This document shows, one piece after another, positions 1-7,508 of a stretch of 45,498 nucleotides of DNA. This DNA is from Planctomycetaceae bacterium (lineage in GTDB: Bacteria; Planctomycetota; Phycisphaerae; Phycisphaerales; SM1A02). The notes below the pieces were generated by a model. The model had not been told where the DNA came from and did not search any database. It saw only the letters and a list, made by a program, of their open reading frames with translations. Both the position numbers and the translations under genes were made by a program. Numbering within the stretch: position 1 is the stretch's first letter; every line of letters begins with the position of its first letter. The DNA is taken from assembly GCA_021297815.1 (NCBI GenBank), contig JAJTGK010000019.1, positions 1 through 45,498 on the forward strand, read 5' to 3'.

Positions 1-2937
1 TTCGACAACTACGGCAACCTCTTCACGGGCGACAACAACTCCGACGGCGGCGACAAGGCGCGCTTCGTCTACTGCATGGAGGGCGGCGAGACGGGCTGGT
101 CGATGGACTACCAGACGCTCGAAGGCGCGAACCAGCGCGGGCCGTGGAACCAGGAAGGCATCTGGCACCTGCGCCCCGACCTTGCGCCGCACAGGGTGCA
201 GGAGTTCAGCCCGCTGCAGCCCGCATGGACGCTGCCGCCGCTCGACCATGTCGGCGCGGGCCCGTCGGGCCTCGTCTTCTATCCAGGCCTCGGCCTGCCC
301 GAGCGCTACAGGGACCACTTCTTCCTGTGCGACTTCCTGGGCGGCGACAGCTACTCGCGCATCCTCGCGCTCGCGCTCGAGCCCGTCGGCGCGGGCTTCA
401 AGGTCGTCGACGAGCACCCGTTCGTCGAGAATGTGCTCGCCACCGATGTCGACTTCGGCTACGACGGCCGCATCTACATGACCGACTGGGGCGGAGGCTG
501 GGGCTCGGGCGACAAGGGCGAGCTCTACGCGGTGTGGGACGAAGCCGCGATGCGCGATCCGCGCATCGCCGATGTCACGCGCCTCTTCCGCGAAGGCTTC
601 GCGCAACGCGACACCGACGAACTCGTCTCGCTGCTCGCGCACGCCGACCGCCGCGTGCGCCAGCGCGCGCAGTTCGCGCTCGCCGCCCGCGGGCGCGAGA
701 CGACCGCGCGCCTTGGCGATGTCGCGGTCAACGCGCGCGACCGCTTCGCGCGCATCCATGCGATCTGGGCGCTCGGCCAGCAGGCCTCGATGCGTCTGCG
801 CGAATCGGGCGTGCTCGAGGCGCAGACGCTGCGCGGCGAGACGACGCCAGGCGACTATGTCATGCCCGTCCTCGACGACCGCGACGCCGAGCTCCGCGCG
901 CAGGCCGCGCGCATGCTGGGCGAGGCGCGCCACATCGGCGCCGCCGACCGACTGGCCGAGCTCTGCAGCGACGAGAACTCGCGCGTGCGCGCCTTCGCGG
1001 TCATGGCGCTCGGCAAGCTCGATGCGCACGACAAGACGCCGTTCGTCGTGTCGCTGATCGCCGAGAACAACGACGCCGATCCGTTCCTGCGCCACGCCGC
1101 CGTGCAGTCGCTCGCCTGGATGCAGAACCGCGCGATGCTCGGCGAACTCGCGGCCGACCCCGCGCCCGCGATCCGCATGTCGGCGTGCCTCGCCATGCGC
1201 AAGCTGCGCGACGAGCGCATCGCGGGCTCCCTGAACGACCCCGATCGCCGCATCCGCCTCGAGGCGGCGCGCGCGATCAACGACATCCCCATGCCCGCGC
1301 TGCGCGCACGGCTCGCCGCATCGATCGCGCGCTTCGGCGCCACGGAGCCCGAGCAGAGCCTGGCCGAGGTCGCGCCGCCCGCGCACCGCTTCACGCGCGA
1401 GGTGTGGAAGCTCGGCCGCGTCGGCACGCGCGCCGACCTCGCCGACACCGCGCTCTTCGCGCGCGAGCCCGACGAGCGCAAGGACCTCGCGCTGCCCGAA
1501 GCTCCGCGCAACGCGGGCAACCAGTACCTCTCGCGCCTCAGCGGCTTCATCGAGGCGCCCGAGACGGGCGACTACATCTTCGGCATCGCGAGCGACGACG
1601 ACTCGATCCTCTTCCTCGGTACGGGCGAGGACGCGGCCACGCTGCGCGAGATCGCGACCGTCGAGGGCTACTCGAATCCAGGCGAGTACGACGGACAGCC
1701 GGGCCAGCGCTCGAAGCCCGTGCGACTCGAGAAGGGACGCCGTTACGCGATCCGCGCGCTGCACGCCGAGGGTGGCGGCGGCGACCATCTCTCGATCATG
1801 TGGCGCCTGCCGAGCGGCAAGGTCGAGTCGCCGATCGGCGCGCAGCCCGTCGACCGCAGCGAGTTCCCGCACATGCGCCGCGCGATCGAGGCGTGCCTCG
1901 CCGAAGGTACGCCCGAGACGGCGGCGCTGCTCGCCGACTTCGCCGCATCGCCCGCGAACCCGATGCCGATGCGCCTCGAGGCGCTCGACACGCTCGCCTC
2001 GTGGCTTGCACCTGCGCCGCGCAACCGCGTCAACGGCGCGTTCCGCCCGATCGACGGCACGACGCGCGACGCGGCGGCGTTCAAGGGCGTGCTGGCGCGC
2101 AAGCTCGCGCCGCTCGCCGAGAGCCCGAACCCGCTCGTGCGTGGCGCGGTGAACGATGTCGCCGCGAAGGTCGGCGTCTCGCTCGACCCCGATGCCTCGC
2201 TGCGCGCGGTCGCCGACGCGCGCCTCTCTCCCGCCGAGCGCGTCTCGAGCCTGCGCGCGCTCGCCACCGACACCACGCCGCGCCTCGGTGCCGCGATCGA
2301 TGCCGCCGTGTCGTCGGATGTCCCCGAGCTCCGCGCCGAGGCGCGCACCATGCTGCTCCGTCGTAAGGACCAGCGTGCGTTCGGTGCGCTCGCCGACGCC
2401 GCCGAGCATGGCACCATGCTCGAGCGCCAGCGTGCCGTCGCCGACCTCAGCGGCCTCGGAGTCGCCGCCGACACGGCGCTCGCGCCCCTTGCCGAGCAGC
2501 TCGCGGCGGGCTCGCTCGACCCCGCGCTGCGCCTCGATGTCGTGCGCGCCGCCGCGATGCGCGCCGAGGGCCCCGTCTACGCGGCGCTCGAGCGCTGGAA
2601 GTCGTCGCTCGGATCCGACCCGATCGCACGCTACGAGGCGGTCGCCCTCGAGGGCGGCGACGCGACGCGCGGACGCGACATCGTGCTCTACCACCAGAGC
2701 GCGGTGTGCATGAAGTGCCACGCGATCGGAGGCACGGGCGGCAACGCCGCTCCCGCGCTCGACGGCATCGCCACGCGCGGCGACGCGCGCTACCTGCTCC
2801 ACTCGCTCGTCAATCCGAACGAGGTCGTGGTGCAGGGCTACGCGAACGCGGGCGCGAGCGCGATGCCTTCGATGCAGTCGGTCCTGAGCGACGAGGAGAT
2901 CCGCGACGCGGTCGCGTACCTCAAGACGCTGAAGTGA
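1..2937 (+). CDS. PVC-type membrane-bound dehydrogenase with HEAT, PA14 and cytochrome c domains (5' partial)
   Basis: The reading frame is open from base 1, so the gene begins upstream and the ATG at 76 in the ORF track is internal. Residues here count from that ATG. The first ~150 residues are the end of a glucose/sorbosone dehydrogenase-like beta-propeller (family features 'NLFTGDNNSDGGDKAR', 'VDFGYDGRIYMTDW'). About 170-420 are HEAT-like alpha repeats, 470-610 a PA14-like carbohydrate-binding domain ('GDYIFGIASDDDSILFLG'), 620-840 more HEAT-like repeats, and 850-953 a cytochrome c domain with haem motif C878-MK-C881-H882 and a candidate axial Met in 'SAMPSM'. The family is a large periplasmic planctomycete and verrucomicrobial group thought to oxidise sugars and pass electrons to the haem; the substrate is unknown. 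The family call is strong, the substrate is not. Confidence 0.93.
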   Translation, partial: FDNYGNLFTGDNNSDGGDKARFVYCMEGGETGWSMDYQTLEGANQRGPWNQEGIWHLRPDLAPHRVQEFSPLQPAWTLPPLDHVGAGPSGLVFYPGLGLPERYRDHFFLCDFLGGDSYSRILALALEPVGAGFKVVDEHPFVENVLATDVDFGYDGRIYMTDWGGGWGSGDKGELYAVWDEAAMRDPRIADVTRLFREGFAQRDTDELVSLLAHADRRVRQRAQFALAARGRETTARLGDVAVNARDRFARIHAIWALGQQASMRLRESGVLEAQTLRGETTPGDYVMPVLDDRDAELRAQAARMLGEARHIGAADRLAELCSDENSRVRAFAVMALGKLDAHDKTPFVVSLIAENNDADPFLRHAAVQSLAWMQNRAMLGELAADPAPAIRMSACLAMRKLRDERIAGSLNDPDRRIRLEAARAINDIPMPALRARLAASIARFGATEPEQSLAEVAPPAHRFTREVWKLGRVGTRADLADTALFAREPDERKDLALPEAPRNAGNQYLSRLSGFIEAPETGDYIFGIASDDDSILFLGTGEDAATLREIATVEGYSNPGEYDGQPGQRSKPVRLEKGRRYAIRALHAEGGGGDHLSIMWRLPSGKVESPIGAQPVDRSEFPHMRRAIEACLAEGTPETAALLADFAASPANPMPMRLEALDTLASWLAPAPRNRVNGAFRPIDGTTRDAAAFKGVLARKLAPLAESPNPLVRGAVNDVAAKVGVSLDPDASLRAVADARLSPAERVSSLRALATDTTPRLGAAIDAAVSSDVPELRAEARTMLLRRKDQRAFGALADAAEHGTMLERQRAVADLSGLGVAADTALAPLAEQLAAGSLDPALRLDVVRAAAMRAEGPVYAALERWKSSLGSDPIARYEAVALEGGDATRGRDIVLYHQSAVCMKCHAIGGTGGNAAPALDGIATRGDARYLLHSLVNPNEVVVQGYANAGASAMPSMQSVLSDEEIRDAVAYLKTLK

Positions 2938-2943
2938 CAGCGG

Positions 2944-3465
2944 TCAGCGGCGGCGGCGCGCGGCGAGGCCGAGCGCGACGATCGCGAGCGCGCCAGGCGC
3001 GGGCACTGCGCTCGGCGCGTTCGCCGAATCGAACACCCAACCATCCCACGAGCCGTTCGACACCGTGCGGTCGCCGAAACCGACGAACGACTCGGTCCAT
3101 GACGGGTCGCCTGCGCCGCGCGTCCAGTAGTGCCAGTAGTCGAGGTAGAGCGGCGGGTTTCCGAAGCCCGAGTTCGTGTCGCCGCCGATCGAGATGCCGA
3201 AGAGCGCATCGCCGAAGCTGAAGGTGATCACCTCGAACGCGAAGAACCCAGGCTGCGCGGCCGCGATCGTGTCGAACAGCCCGCGGCCCGTCTGTGCGCC
3301 GTCGTAGCGGACATCGTAGAGATACGCGTTGCCGTTTCCGAACTCGATCTGCACGAAGCTCGAGTTCGCGCCCGAGCCCACCGTCCAGCTTCCGACAAGC
3401 GCGGCGGCCGCGGGAGCCGAGGCGAAGAGCGACACGACGATCGAACCACACAGGAAGCGCTTCAT
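2944..3465 (-). CDS. Secreted protein with PEP-CTERM-like sorting tail
   Basis: A 173-residue protein. I use the ATG at 3465 (MKRFLCGS) rather than the longer ORF because GGAG lies six bases before it and a signal peptide follows directly ('IVVSLFASAPAAAA'). The middle is aromatic and glycine-rich with no recognised domain. The C-terminus 'VPAPGALAIVALGLAARRRR' has the layout of a PEP-CTERM sorting signal: a short Pro motif (VPAP instead of VPEP), one hydrophobic helix and an Arg cluster. By family knowledge such proteins are processed at the membrane by an exosortase or archaeosortase-like enzyme; none is visible in this window. It converges on the dehydrogenase gene with a six-base gap. Function is unknown; export and sorting are the only inferences. 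Confidence 0.8.
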   Translation of the reverse strand: MKRFLCGSIVVSLFASAPAAAALVGSWTVGSGANSSFVQIEFGNGNAYLYDVRYDGAQTGRGLFDTIAAAQPGFFAFEVITFSFGDALFGISIGGDTNSGFGNPPLYLDYWHYWTRGAGDPSWTESFVGFGDRTVSNGSWDGWVFDSANAPSAVPAPGALAIVALGLAARRRR

Positions 3466-3774
3466 GCGCATCTCCACTTCTCGCGGCAGGAGCGGCCGCG
3501 GTGCGCCGCGGCTCCAACGCGGCAACGGACGAACCGCTCCGTGGAGTTCCCTGCAGCGTGCGAATGCGGGGCATGCTTGCCCAGCGGTTCCGCAACGCCT
3601 CAGGAGCGGAGGCGGTGAACACGACGCCTGCTGGACTCGACCCGGCTCGCTGCACGGCAGCTCACGGTGACGCCTTCGCGACGGATTCGCACCGTCTTCG
3701 GACCAGCATGCGTACGCGGCGACGGCCGCGCGCGACGAGGGTAGCAGAACGCCGCGTCGCGGCGCATGGAGCGT
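3466..3774. other. Intergenic stretch, no gene found
   Basis: These 309 bases lie upstream of the PEP-CTERM-like gene and downstream of the TPR membrane protein, both on the reverse strand. Neither strand carries an ORF with protein-like composition. I found no tRNA, no clear terminator with a T-run and no recognised riboswitch core. It presumably holds the promoter and leader of the PEP-CTERM-like gene, but I could not point to a convincing -35/-10 pair. Confidence 0.5.
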
Positions 3775-5898
3775 TCACGGTTTCACAGGCCGCGCCGCCA
3801 GGAACGCTGCGATGCGATCCGCGAAGTCGGCGGCACCCGCGTTGCGCGCGTCGGCCTCCATGCGCACGAGCGCGGGCCGCGCTGACTCGTCGCCTTGCGC
3901 AAGTCGTTGCGCCGCCTCGAGGAAGCGCGCGCCCATGTCGCCGTTCGAGCGGGTCACGAGCCGCATGGCGACGAGCTTCGCGGCGCGGTCCTCCTCGGCA
4001 TCGAGCCGCGTCTCGGCTGCGAGCGCGAGGTATCTCGACGCGGTCGCGAACCATGGCTGCGGCGCGCGGAAGACGAACCCGTCTTCATGCATCGACAGCG
4101 CCTTGAGGAGCGTCTTCCTCCCCTGCTCGGCGTCGCCCGTCGCGACGAGCAGCGCGCCGAGGTTCGCCACCATGTCGGTGTCGCTTGGAGCAAGCGCGAC
4201 GATGCGTCGGCACTGCGCGAGCGCCGCGGTGTTGTCTCCGCCTGCAGCGGCAAGGCGCATGAGGTCGCGCCGCGCGGCCAGTTCGTCGAAGCTCCCCGCA
4301 CCAGCCTCGGCCGAGCGCAGCAGCGCGTCGCGCGCCTCGTCGGGCCGAGCGAGCGCCTCGAGCACGCGCGCGCGCAACCAGTGGTTCTCGGCGATGTGCG
4401 GAGCGAGCGCGACGGCGCGGTCGATCGCCTTGAGCGCGCCACCGTTGTCGCCAAGCAGGCGCAGCGCTTCGCTCGCGTTGACCGCGTTGGTGAACTCGTC
4501 GGGCTTCAGGGCCGCCGCCTGCGCCGCGAGGTCGGCCGCTTCCCCCGCCTTCGCACGCACGGCGCTTCCATCGCCCGCGGCGAGCGCGGACTCGGCCTCG
4601 CGCAGGCGGATCGTCGCGAGGTTGTTGTGCGCGATCCACGCGGCGGGGTTCTGCTCGCGCGTCTTCATCCAGAGCGTCTCCTCGGACTCGTACTTCGCGG
4701 TCGCGCGTACCGAAAGCACCACCGACGCGAGCGCGAATGCGCCGAGCAGCGCCGCGGGCGCGAGCGAGCGGTGCGGAGCGAAGCGCTTGAGGCCCGCATG
4801 GACCGCCGCGACCAGCACGAGTGCGAACGCAGGCATCGCTGCGTAGGCGAAGTGGTCGGCGACGACCGAATAGCGGAATGGCCACACATCGATGAAGCCG
4901 AGTGCGGGAAAGAGCGCGGCGCCAATCCAGAGGTAGACGAAGAGCGGCGCGCGCATCCCGCGCCGCCAGTGCACGACGCAGCGCCACGCGGCGATGAGTG
5001 CGAGTGCAAGCGGTGTCCACAGCAGCGCGTCGCGCGCATCGATGCGGAGCTGCGGGTAGATGAAGACCTGTTCCCGCGGCACGAAGAACGAGCCGAGGTA
5101 GAAGAGCGCCACGCGTGGCGCGAGCTGGAGGCGTTCGAGGAGCGTCGGAGCGAAGTCGGTTCCGCGCGCACCGACGACGGTCTGCTCGACATGAGCGGTG
5201 TGCAGGCCGAGCACGATGCCGAGCACGAAGAAGGGTGCCGTGCGCACGATGAACGCGCGGTCGATCGTGCGTCGTTGCCAGAGCGCGATCATCACGAGGC
5301 ACGGCGGCACGAAGATCGCGGTGGTCTTCGACAGGAGCGCGCATGCGTACAGCGCGAACGACGCGATCCATGTTCCTGCGCGGCGCCGCGGTTCGGCCTC
5401 GAGGTGCTTCAGGAAGAACCACACGCTGCCGAGCGCGAAGAGCATCGACTGCACATTCTTGCGCTCGGTCACCCATGCGACGCTCTCGACGCCCATCGGA
5501 TGCACGGCGAAGACGAGAGCGATCCACATGCTGTACGGGATGGCAAGCCTGCGTGCGACGATGCAGAGCAGCACGGCGTTCGTCGCATGCATGAGGACAT
5601 TCACGAGGTGATATGCAAACGGCTCGACGCCTGAGACCGCATGCTGCGCCCAGAAGCCGGCGAACACGAGCGGGTAGTACTGCGGCGTGCGGCCTGGGAT
5701 AAATGCGTCAACAATGCCATATGGAGATGACACAACACGGTTCGCGGTGATGTAGCTGTCGTCATCCCAGATCCAGCCGGACGAGAGGCTCGCGCCATGC
5801 GCCAGGACCGCTGCCACGGCAACCAGAAGCAGCGCGAGATGGTCGCGGCGAAAGAGAGGATTGGGGGTCGGACGCATCGGTCGTAGCGTACCGCGCAT
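3775..5898 (-). CDS. Integral membrane protein with GT-C-like N-terminal half and C-terminal TPR repeats
   Basis: About 707 residues. The first ~400 are polytopic, with around ten hydrophobic segments. Just after the first helix is an acidic motif ('SGWIWDDDSYITANR') in the position where GT-C glycosyltransferases carry catalytic acidic residues, followed by a 'TPQYYPLVFAGFWAQH' loop typical of planctomycete TPR/GT-C proteins. From about 430 to the end it is Ala-rich alpha-helical repeat of TPR type. By family knowledge, such proteins resemble TMTC or PMT-like O-glycosyltransferases using lipid-linked sugars; activity is inferred only. The ATG at 5931 lies in a parS-like site and is rejected. 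ATGs at 5898 and 5877 are both possible and neither has a good ribosome-binding site. It is divergent from parB. Confidence 0.75.
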   Translation of the reverse strand: MRGTLRPMRPTPNPLFRRDHLALLLVAVAAVLAHGASLSSGWIWDDDSYITANRVVSSPYGIVDAFIPGRTPQYYPLVFAGFWAQHAVSGVEPFAYHLVNVLMHATNAVLLCIVARRLAIPYSMWIALVFAVHPMGVESVAWVTERKNVQSMLFALGSVWFFLKHLEAEPRRRAGTWIASFALYACALLSKTTAIFVPPCLVMIALWQRRTIDRAFIVRTAPFFVLGIVLGLHTAHVEQTVVGARGTDFAPTLLERLQLAPRVALFYLGSFFVPREQVFIYPQLRIDARDALLWTPLALALIAAWRCVVHWRRGMRAPLFVYLWIGAALFPALGFIDVWPFRYSVVADHFAYAAMPAFALVLVAAVHAGLKRFAPHRSLAPAALLGAFALASVVLSVRATAKYESEETLWMKTREQNPAAWIAHNNLATIRLREAESALAAGDGSAVRAKAGEAADLAAQAAALKPDEFTNAVNASEALRLLGDNGGALKAIDRAVALAPHIAENHWLRARVLEALARPDEARDALLRSAEAGAGSFDELAARRDLMRLAAAGGDNTAALAQCRRIVALAPSDTDMVANLGALLVATGDAEQGRKTLLKALSMHEDGFVFRAPQPWFATASRYLALAAETRLDAEEDRAAKLVAMRLVTRSNGDMGARFLEAAQRLAQGDESARPALVRMEADARNAGAADFADRIAAFLAARPVKP

Positions 5899-5914
5899 GA
5901 AAGTCCGAGAACTA

Positions 5915-5930
5915 TGTTCCCCGTGGAACA
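5915..5930. promoter_or_regulatory. parS-like site 1 (ParB-binding centromere)
   Basis: The 16-mer TGTTCCCCGTGGAACA matches the general parS pattern TGTTNCACGTGNAACA at 15 of 16 positions. The only mismatch is C for A at position 7, which breaks the central palindrome and removes the internal ACGT. The site lies in the parB / TPR-gene divergent region. The 18 bases GTTCCCCGTGGAACATTG recur exactly at 5983-6000. ParB binding is inferred from sequence and location. Confidence 0.75.
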
Positions 5931-5946
5931 TTGCTTATAAGATCGC

Positions 5947-5975
5947 TTGACACGAGGTTTGGCGGCCGTCATAAC
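5947..5975 (+). promoter_or_regulatory. Putative sigma-70 promoter of parB
   Basis: A perfect -35 hexamer TTGACA (5947-5952) is followed after 17 bases by CATAAC (5970-5975), a 4/6 match to -10. The predicted start of transcription is near 5982, exactly where the second parS-like site begins. ParB bound there would block its own promoter, so autoregulation is a reasonable inference. Confidence 0.6.
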
Positions 5976-5981
5976 ACGCGA

Positions 5982-5997
5982 AGTTCCCCGTGGAACA
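5982..5997. promoter_or_regulatory. parS-like site 2
   Basis: AGTTCCCCGTGGAACA matches the parS pattern at 14 of 16 positions, with the same C at position 7 as site 1. It lies 67 bases from site 1 and overlaps the predicted parB transcription start. Confidence 0.7.
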
Positions 5998-6037
5998 TTG
6001 GCATGGATGTGTATTCGAGAACCTGTCTGGAGGCGTG

Positions 6038-7060
6038 ATGAGCGTAACCGATCAATCTGGAAAGGGCCCGACTCGCAAGCTTGGTCGGGGCTTGAGCGCC
6101 CTGCTTGGCACGCCTGTGCAGATTCAGGCGACGCGCGTCATGCAGGAGCCAGCAGCATCCTCGGGCATCGCGCCCCTTCCTGTGCCGCCTCGAGAGCAGG
6201 CGCCAACGCCCATTGAGACTCCAAGGATGGTCGAACAGGATGAGGGCGCAGCGTCCATGCTGCGTCAGATCCCCGTGGAACAGATCGTTCCCAACCGTCG
6301 GCAGCCACGAACGGACTTCGATGAGGCCGCACTGAGCAGCCTTGCTGCATCCATCAAGCAGGCGGGACTGATGCAGCCTGTGATGGTTCGGCCCTCTGCA
6401 CAGGGTTTCGAACTGGTCGCAGGCGAGCGTCGCTGGCGCGCCGCAAAGCTGATTGGTCTGGCGACGATCCCTGCGCTGGTGCGTGAGATCGATGAGCAGA
6501 CCGCCGCCGAGCTTGCGCTCATTGAGAATGTTCAGCGCGAGGATCTCAACCCGATGGAGCGCGCCTATGCCCTGCGCCGGCTCTCTTCGGACTTCAGCCT
6601 CACCCATCAGGACATTGCGGATCGCGTGGGTCTCGACCGTGCTTCGGTGAGCAACCTGCTTCGACTCGCTGATCTCGACAAGCCCACCGCCGATCTCGTT
6701 CGTCGCGGCAAGTTGTCCCAGGGACACGCCAAGGCCCTGTTGGCGATCTCTGACCTTGGACTCCGCGCGGAACTTGCTGCGAAGACAATGGCAGGGGATT
6801 GGAGCGTCCGAGAACTAGAGCGTCAAGTTCAGCAAGCTGGCAAGGGCAAGCCTTCGTTGCGGACTGCGGCCCCCGCGGGTGAGGTGAACGCGCGCTCCGC
6901 CAATGTTGCCGACCTCGAGCGACAGCTCGCCGAATACCTCGGCACACGGGTCGCAATCCAGCTTGGCCGAAAGAAGGGGTCGGGAAGACTCATTGTTGAT
7001 TTCTACAACCTCGACCAGTTCGACGGACTGATGAGCAAGATGGGCTTTGGAAACCGCTAA
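6038..7060 (+). CDS. parB: ParB/Spo0J-family chromosome partitioning protein (CTPase clamp)
   Basis: 340 residues from the ATG at 6038, which has GGAGG a few bases upstream; the longer ORF start at 5990 lies in the parS region. The N-terminal 'KLGRGLSALLG' is the usual ParA-contact tail. The ParB core has 'IPVEQIVPNRRQPR', the CTP-binding arginine patch 'GERRWRA' and 'ENVQREDLNPMERA'. The HTH ('THQDIADRVGLDRASVSNLLRL') reads parS, and a C-terminal dimerisation domain closes the protein. It loads at parS, spreads as a CTP-gated clamp and recruits SMC and ParA for segregation. No parA is adjacent, unlike the usual parAB pair. Codon use is noticeably less GC-extreme than that of the neighbours. 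The two parS-like sites upstream fit the assignment. Confidence 0.95.
   Translation: MSVTDQSGKGPTRKLGRGLSALLGTPVQIQATRVMQEPAASSGIAPLPVPPREQAPTPIETPRMVEQDEGAASMLRQIPVEQIVPNRRQPRTDFDEAALSSLAASIKQAGLMQPVMVRPSAQGFELVAGERRWRAAKLIGLATIPALVREIDEQTAAELALIENVQREDLNPMERAYALRRLSSDFSLTHQDIADRVGLDRASVSNLLRLADLDKPTADLVRRGKLSQGHAKALLAISDLGLRAELAAKTMAGDWSVRELERQVQQAGKGKPSLRTAAPAGEVNARSANVADLERQLAEYLGTRVAIQLGRKKGSGRLIVDFYNLDQFDGLMSKMGFGNR
6267..6282. promoter_or_regulatory. Possible third parS-like site inside parB
   Basis: AGATCCCCGTGGAACA within the parB coding region matches the parS pattern at 13 of 16 positions and shares the CCCCGTGGAACA core of sites 1 and 2. It encodes the conserved ParB motif IPVEQ, so the match may be partly coincidental. 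Confidence 0.35.
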
Positions 7061-7111
7061 GCCTCTGCGAATCAGATATTTACGAGATCATCAACCACAC
7101 ACCGCAAACCG

Positions 7112-7139
7112 ACCGCACGCCGAAATGCGCGCGGTTTTT
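7112..7139 (+). terminator. Rho-independent terminator of parB
   Basis: ACCGCACGC and GCGCGCGGT form a nine-base stem with one A-C mismatch around a six-base loop (CGAAAT). A run of five T follows directly. It lies 52 bases after the parB stop. Confidence 0.75.
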
Positions 7140-7238
7140 CTGTGCCTCGCTTGAGTGACCCCACCTTCCTTCCGATGCCTTGCATGGCCACGCACGGACG
7201 CGCGACCACGGCCGCCAATGACCCGGAAGGACCCACGG

Positions 7239-7460
7239 ATGGAACTCTCACTCAGCATCGACAAGGCCCGCATGGATCGCCAGGTCGGCGAGGCGCACCG
7301 CATGTTCAACCGCGTTCTCGTGTGTTGGGCGGGGGATGTGCTTGAACTCCGACGGCAGGGCCTTCTCGCCCCGACCTGGAAGTTCACCCCATCCTCGTCC
7401 GAAGACCAAGCACCCACGGCCTTCCTGCCGATGAACCCTTCGGCAAGAAAGGCCGCCTGA
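7239..7460 (+). CDS. Small hypothetical protein upstream of fliD
   Basis: A 73-residue ORF from the ATG at 7239, with GGAAGG about ten bases upstream. It begins MELSLSIDKARMDRQVGEAH and has one moderately hydrophobic amphipathic stretch near 'MFNRVLVCWAGDVLELRR'. There is no signal peptide and no recognised domain. The longer ORF start at 7155 adds low-complexity Arg/Pro sequence and is not preferred. It ends four bases before the sigma-54 promoter of fliD, so it is likely transcribed separately. Codon use is consistent with coding but the gene is short. A flagellar accessory role is possible from position alone. Confidence 0.5.
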   Translation: MELSLSIDKARMDRQVGEAHRMFNRVLVCWAGDVLELRRQGLLAPTWKFTPSSSEDQAPTAFLPMNPSARKAA

Positions 7461-7463
7461 CGC

Positions 7464-7478
7464 TGGCACGCCCCTTGC
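7464..7478 (+). promoter_or_regulatory. Sigma-54 (RpoN) promoter of fliD-fliS
   Basis: TGGCACG-N4-TTGC is a full match to the -24/-12 consensus, with the invariant GG and GC at the right spacing. It lies 31 bases before the fliD start codon and fits RpoN control of late or middle flagellar genes seen in many bacteria. An enhancer-binding activator would be required; none is in the window and I saw no clear enhancer site. Confidence 0.85.
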
Positions 7479-7508
7479 CTGACGCCACCGCTTCAGCGGA
7501 GAACGCGC

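Noticed and set aside
3466-3774. Possible RNA gene in the 309-base gap
   Set aside because: No tRNA-like T-loop, no recognised riboswitch core and no strong hairpin with T-run.
5931-5936. ATG at 5931 as start of the TPR membrane protein
   Set aside because: Start would place parS-like site 1 inside the coding region and lies at or before the likely transcription start; internal ATGs fit the membrane helix better.
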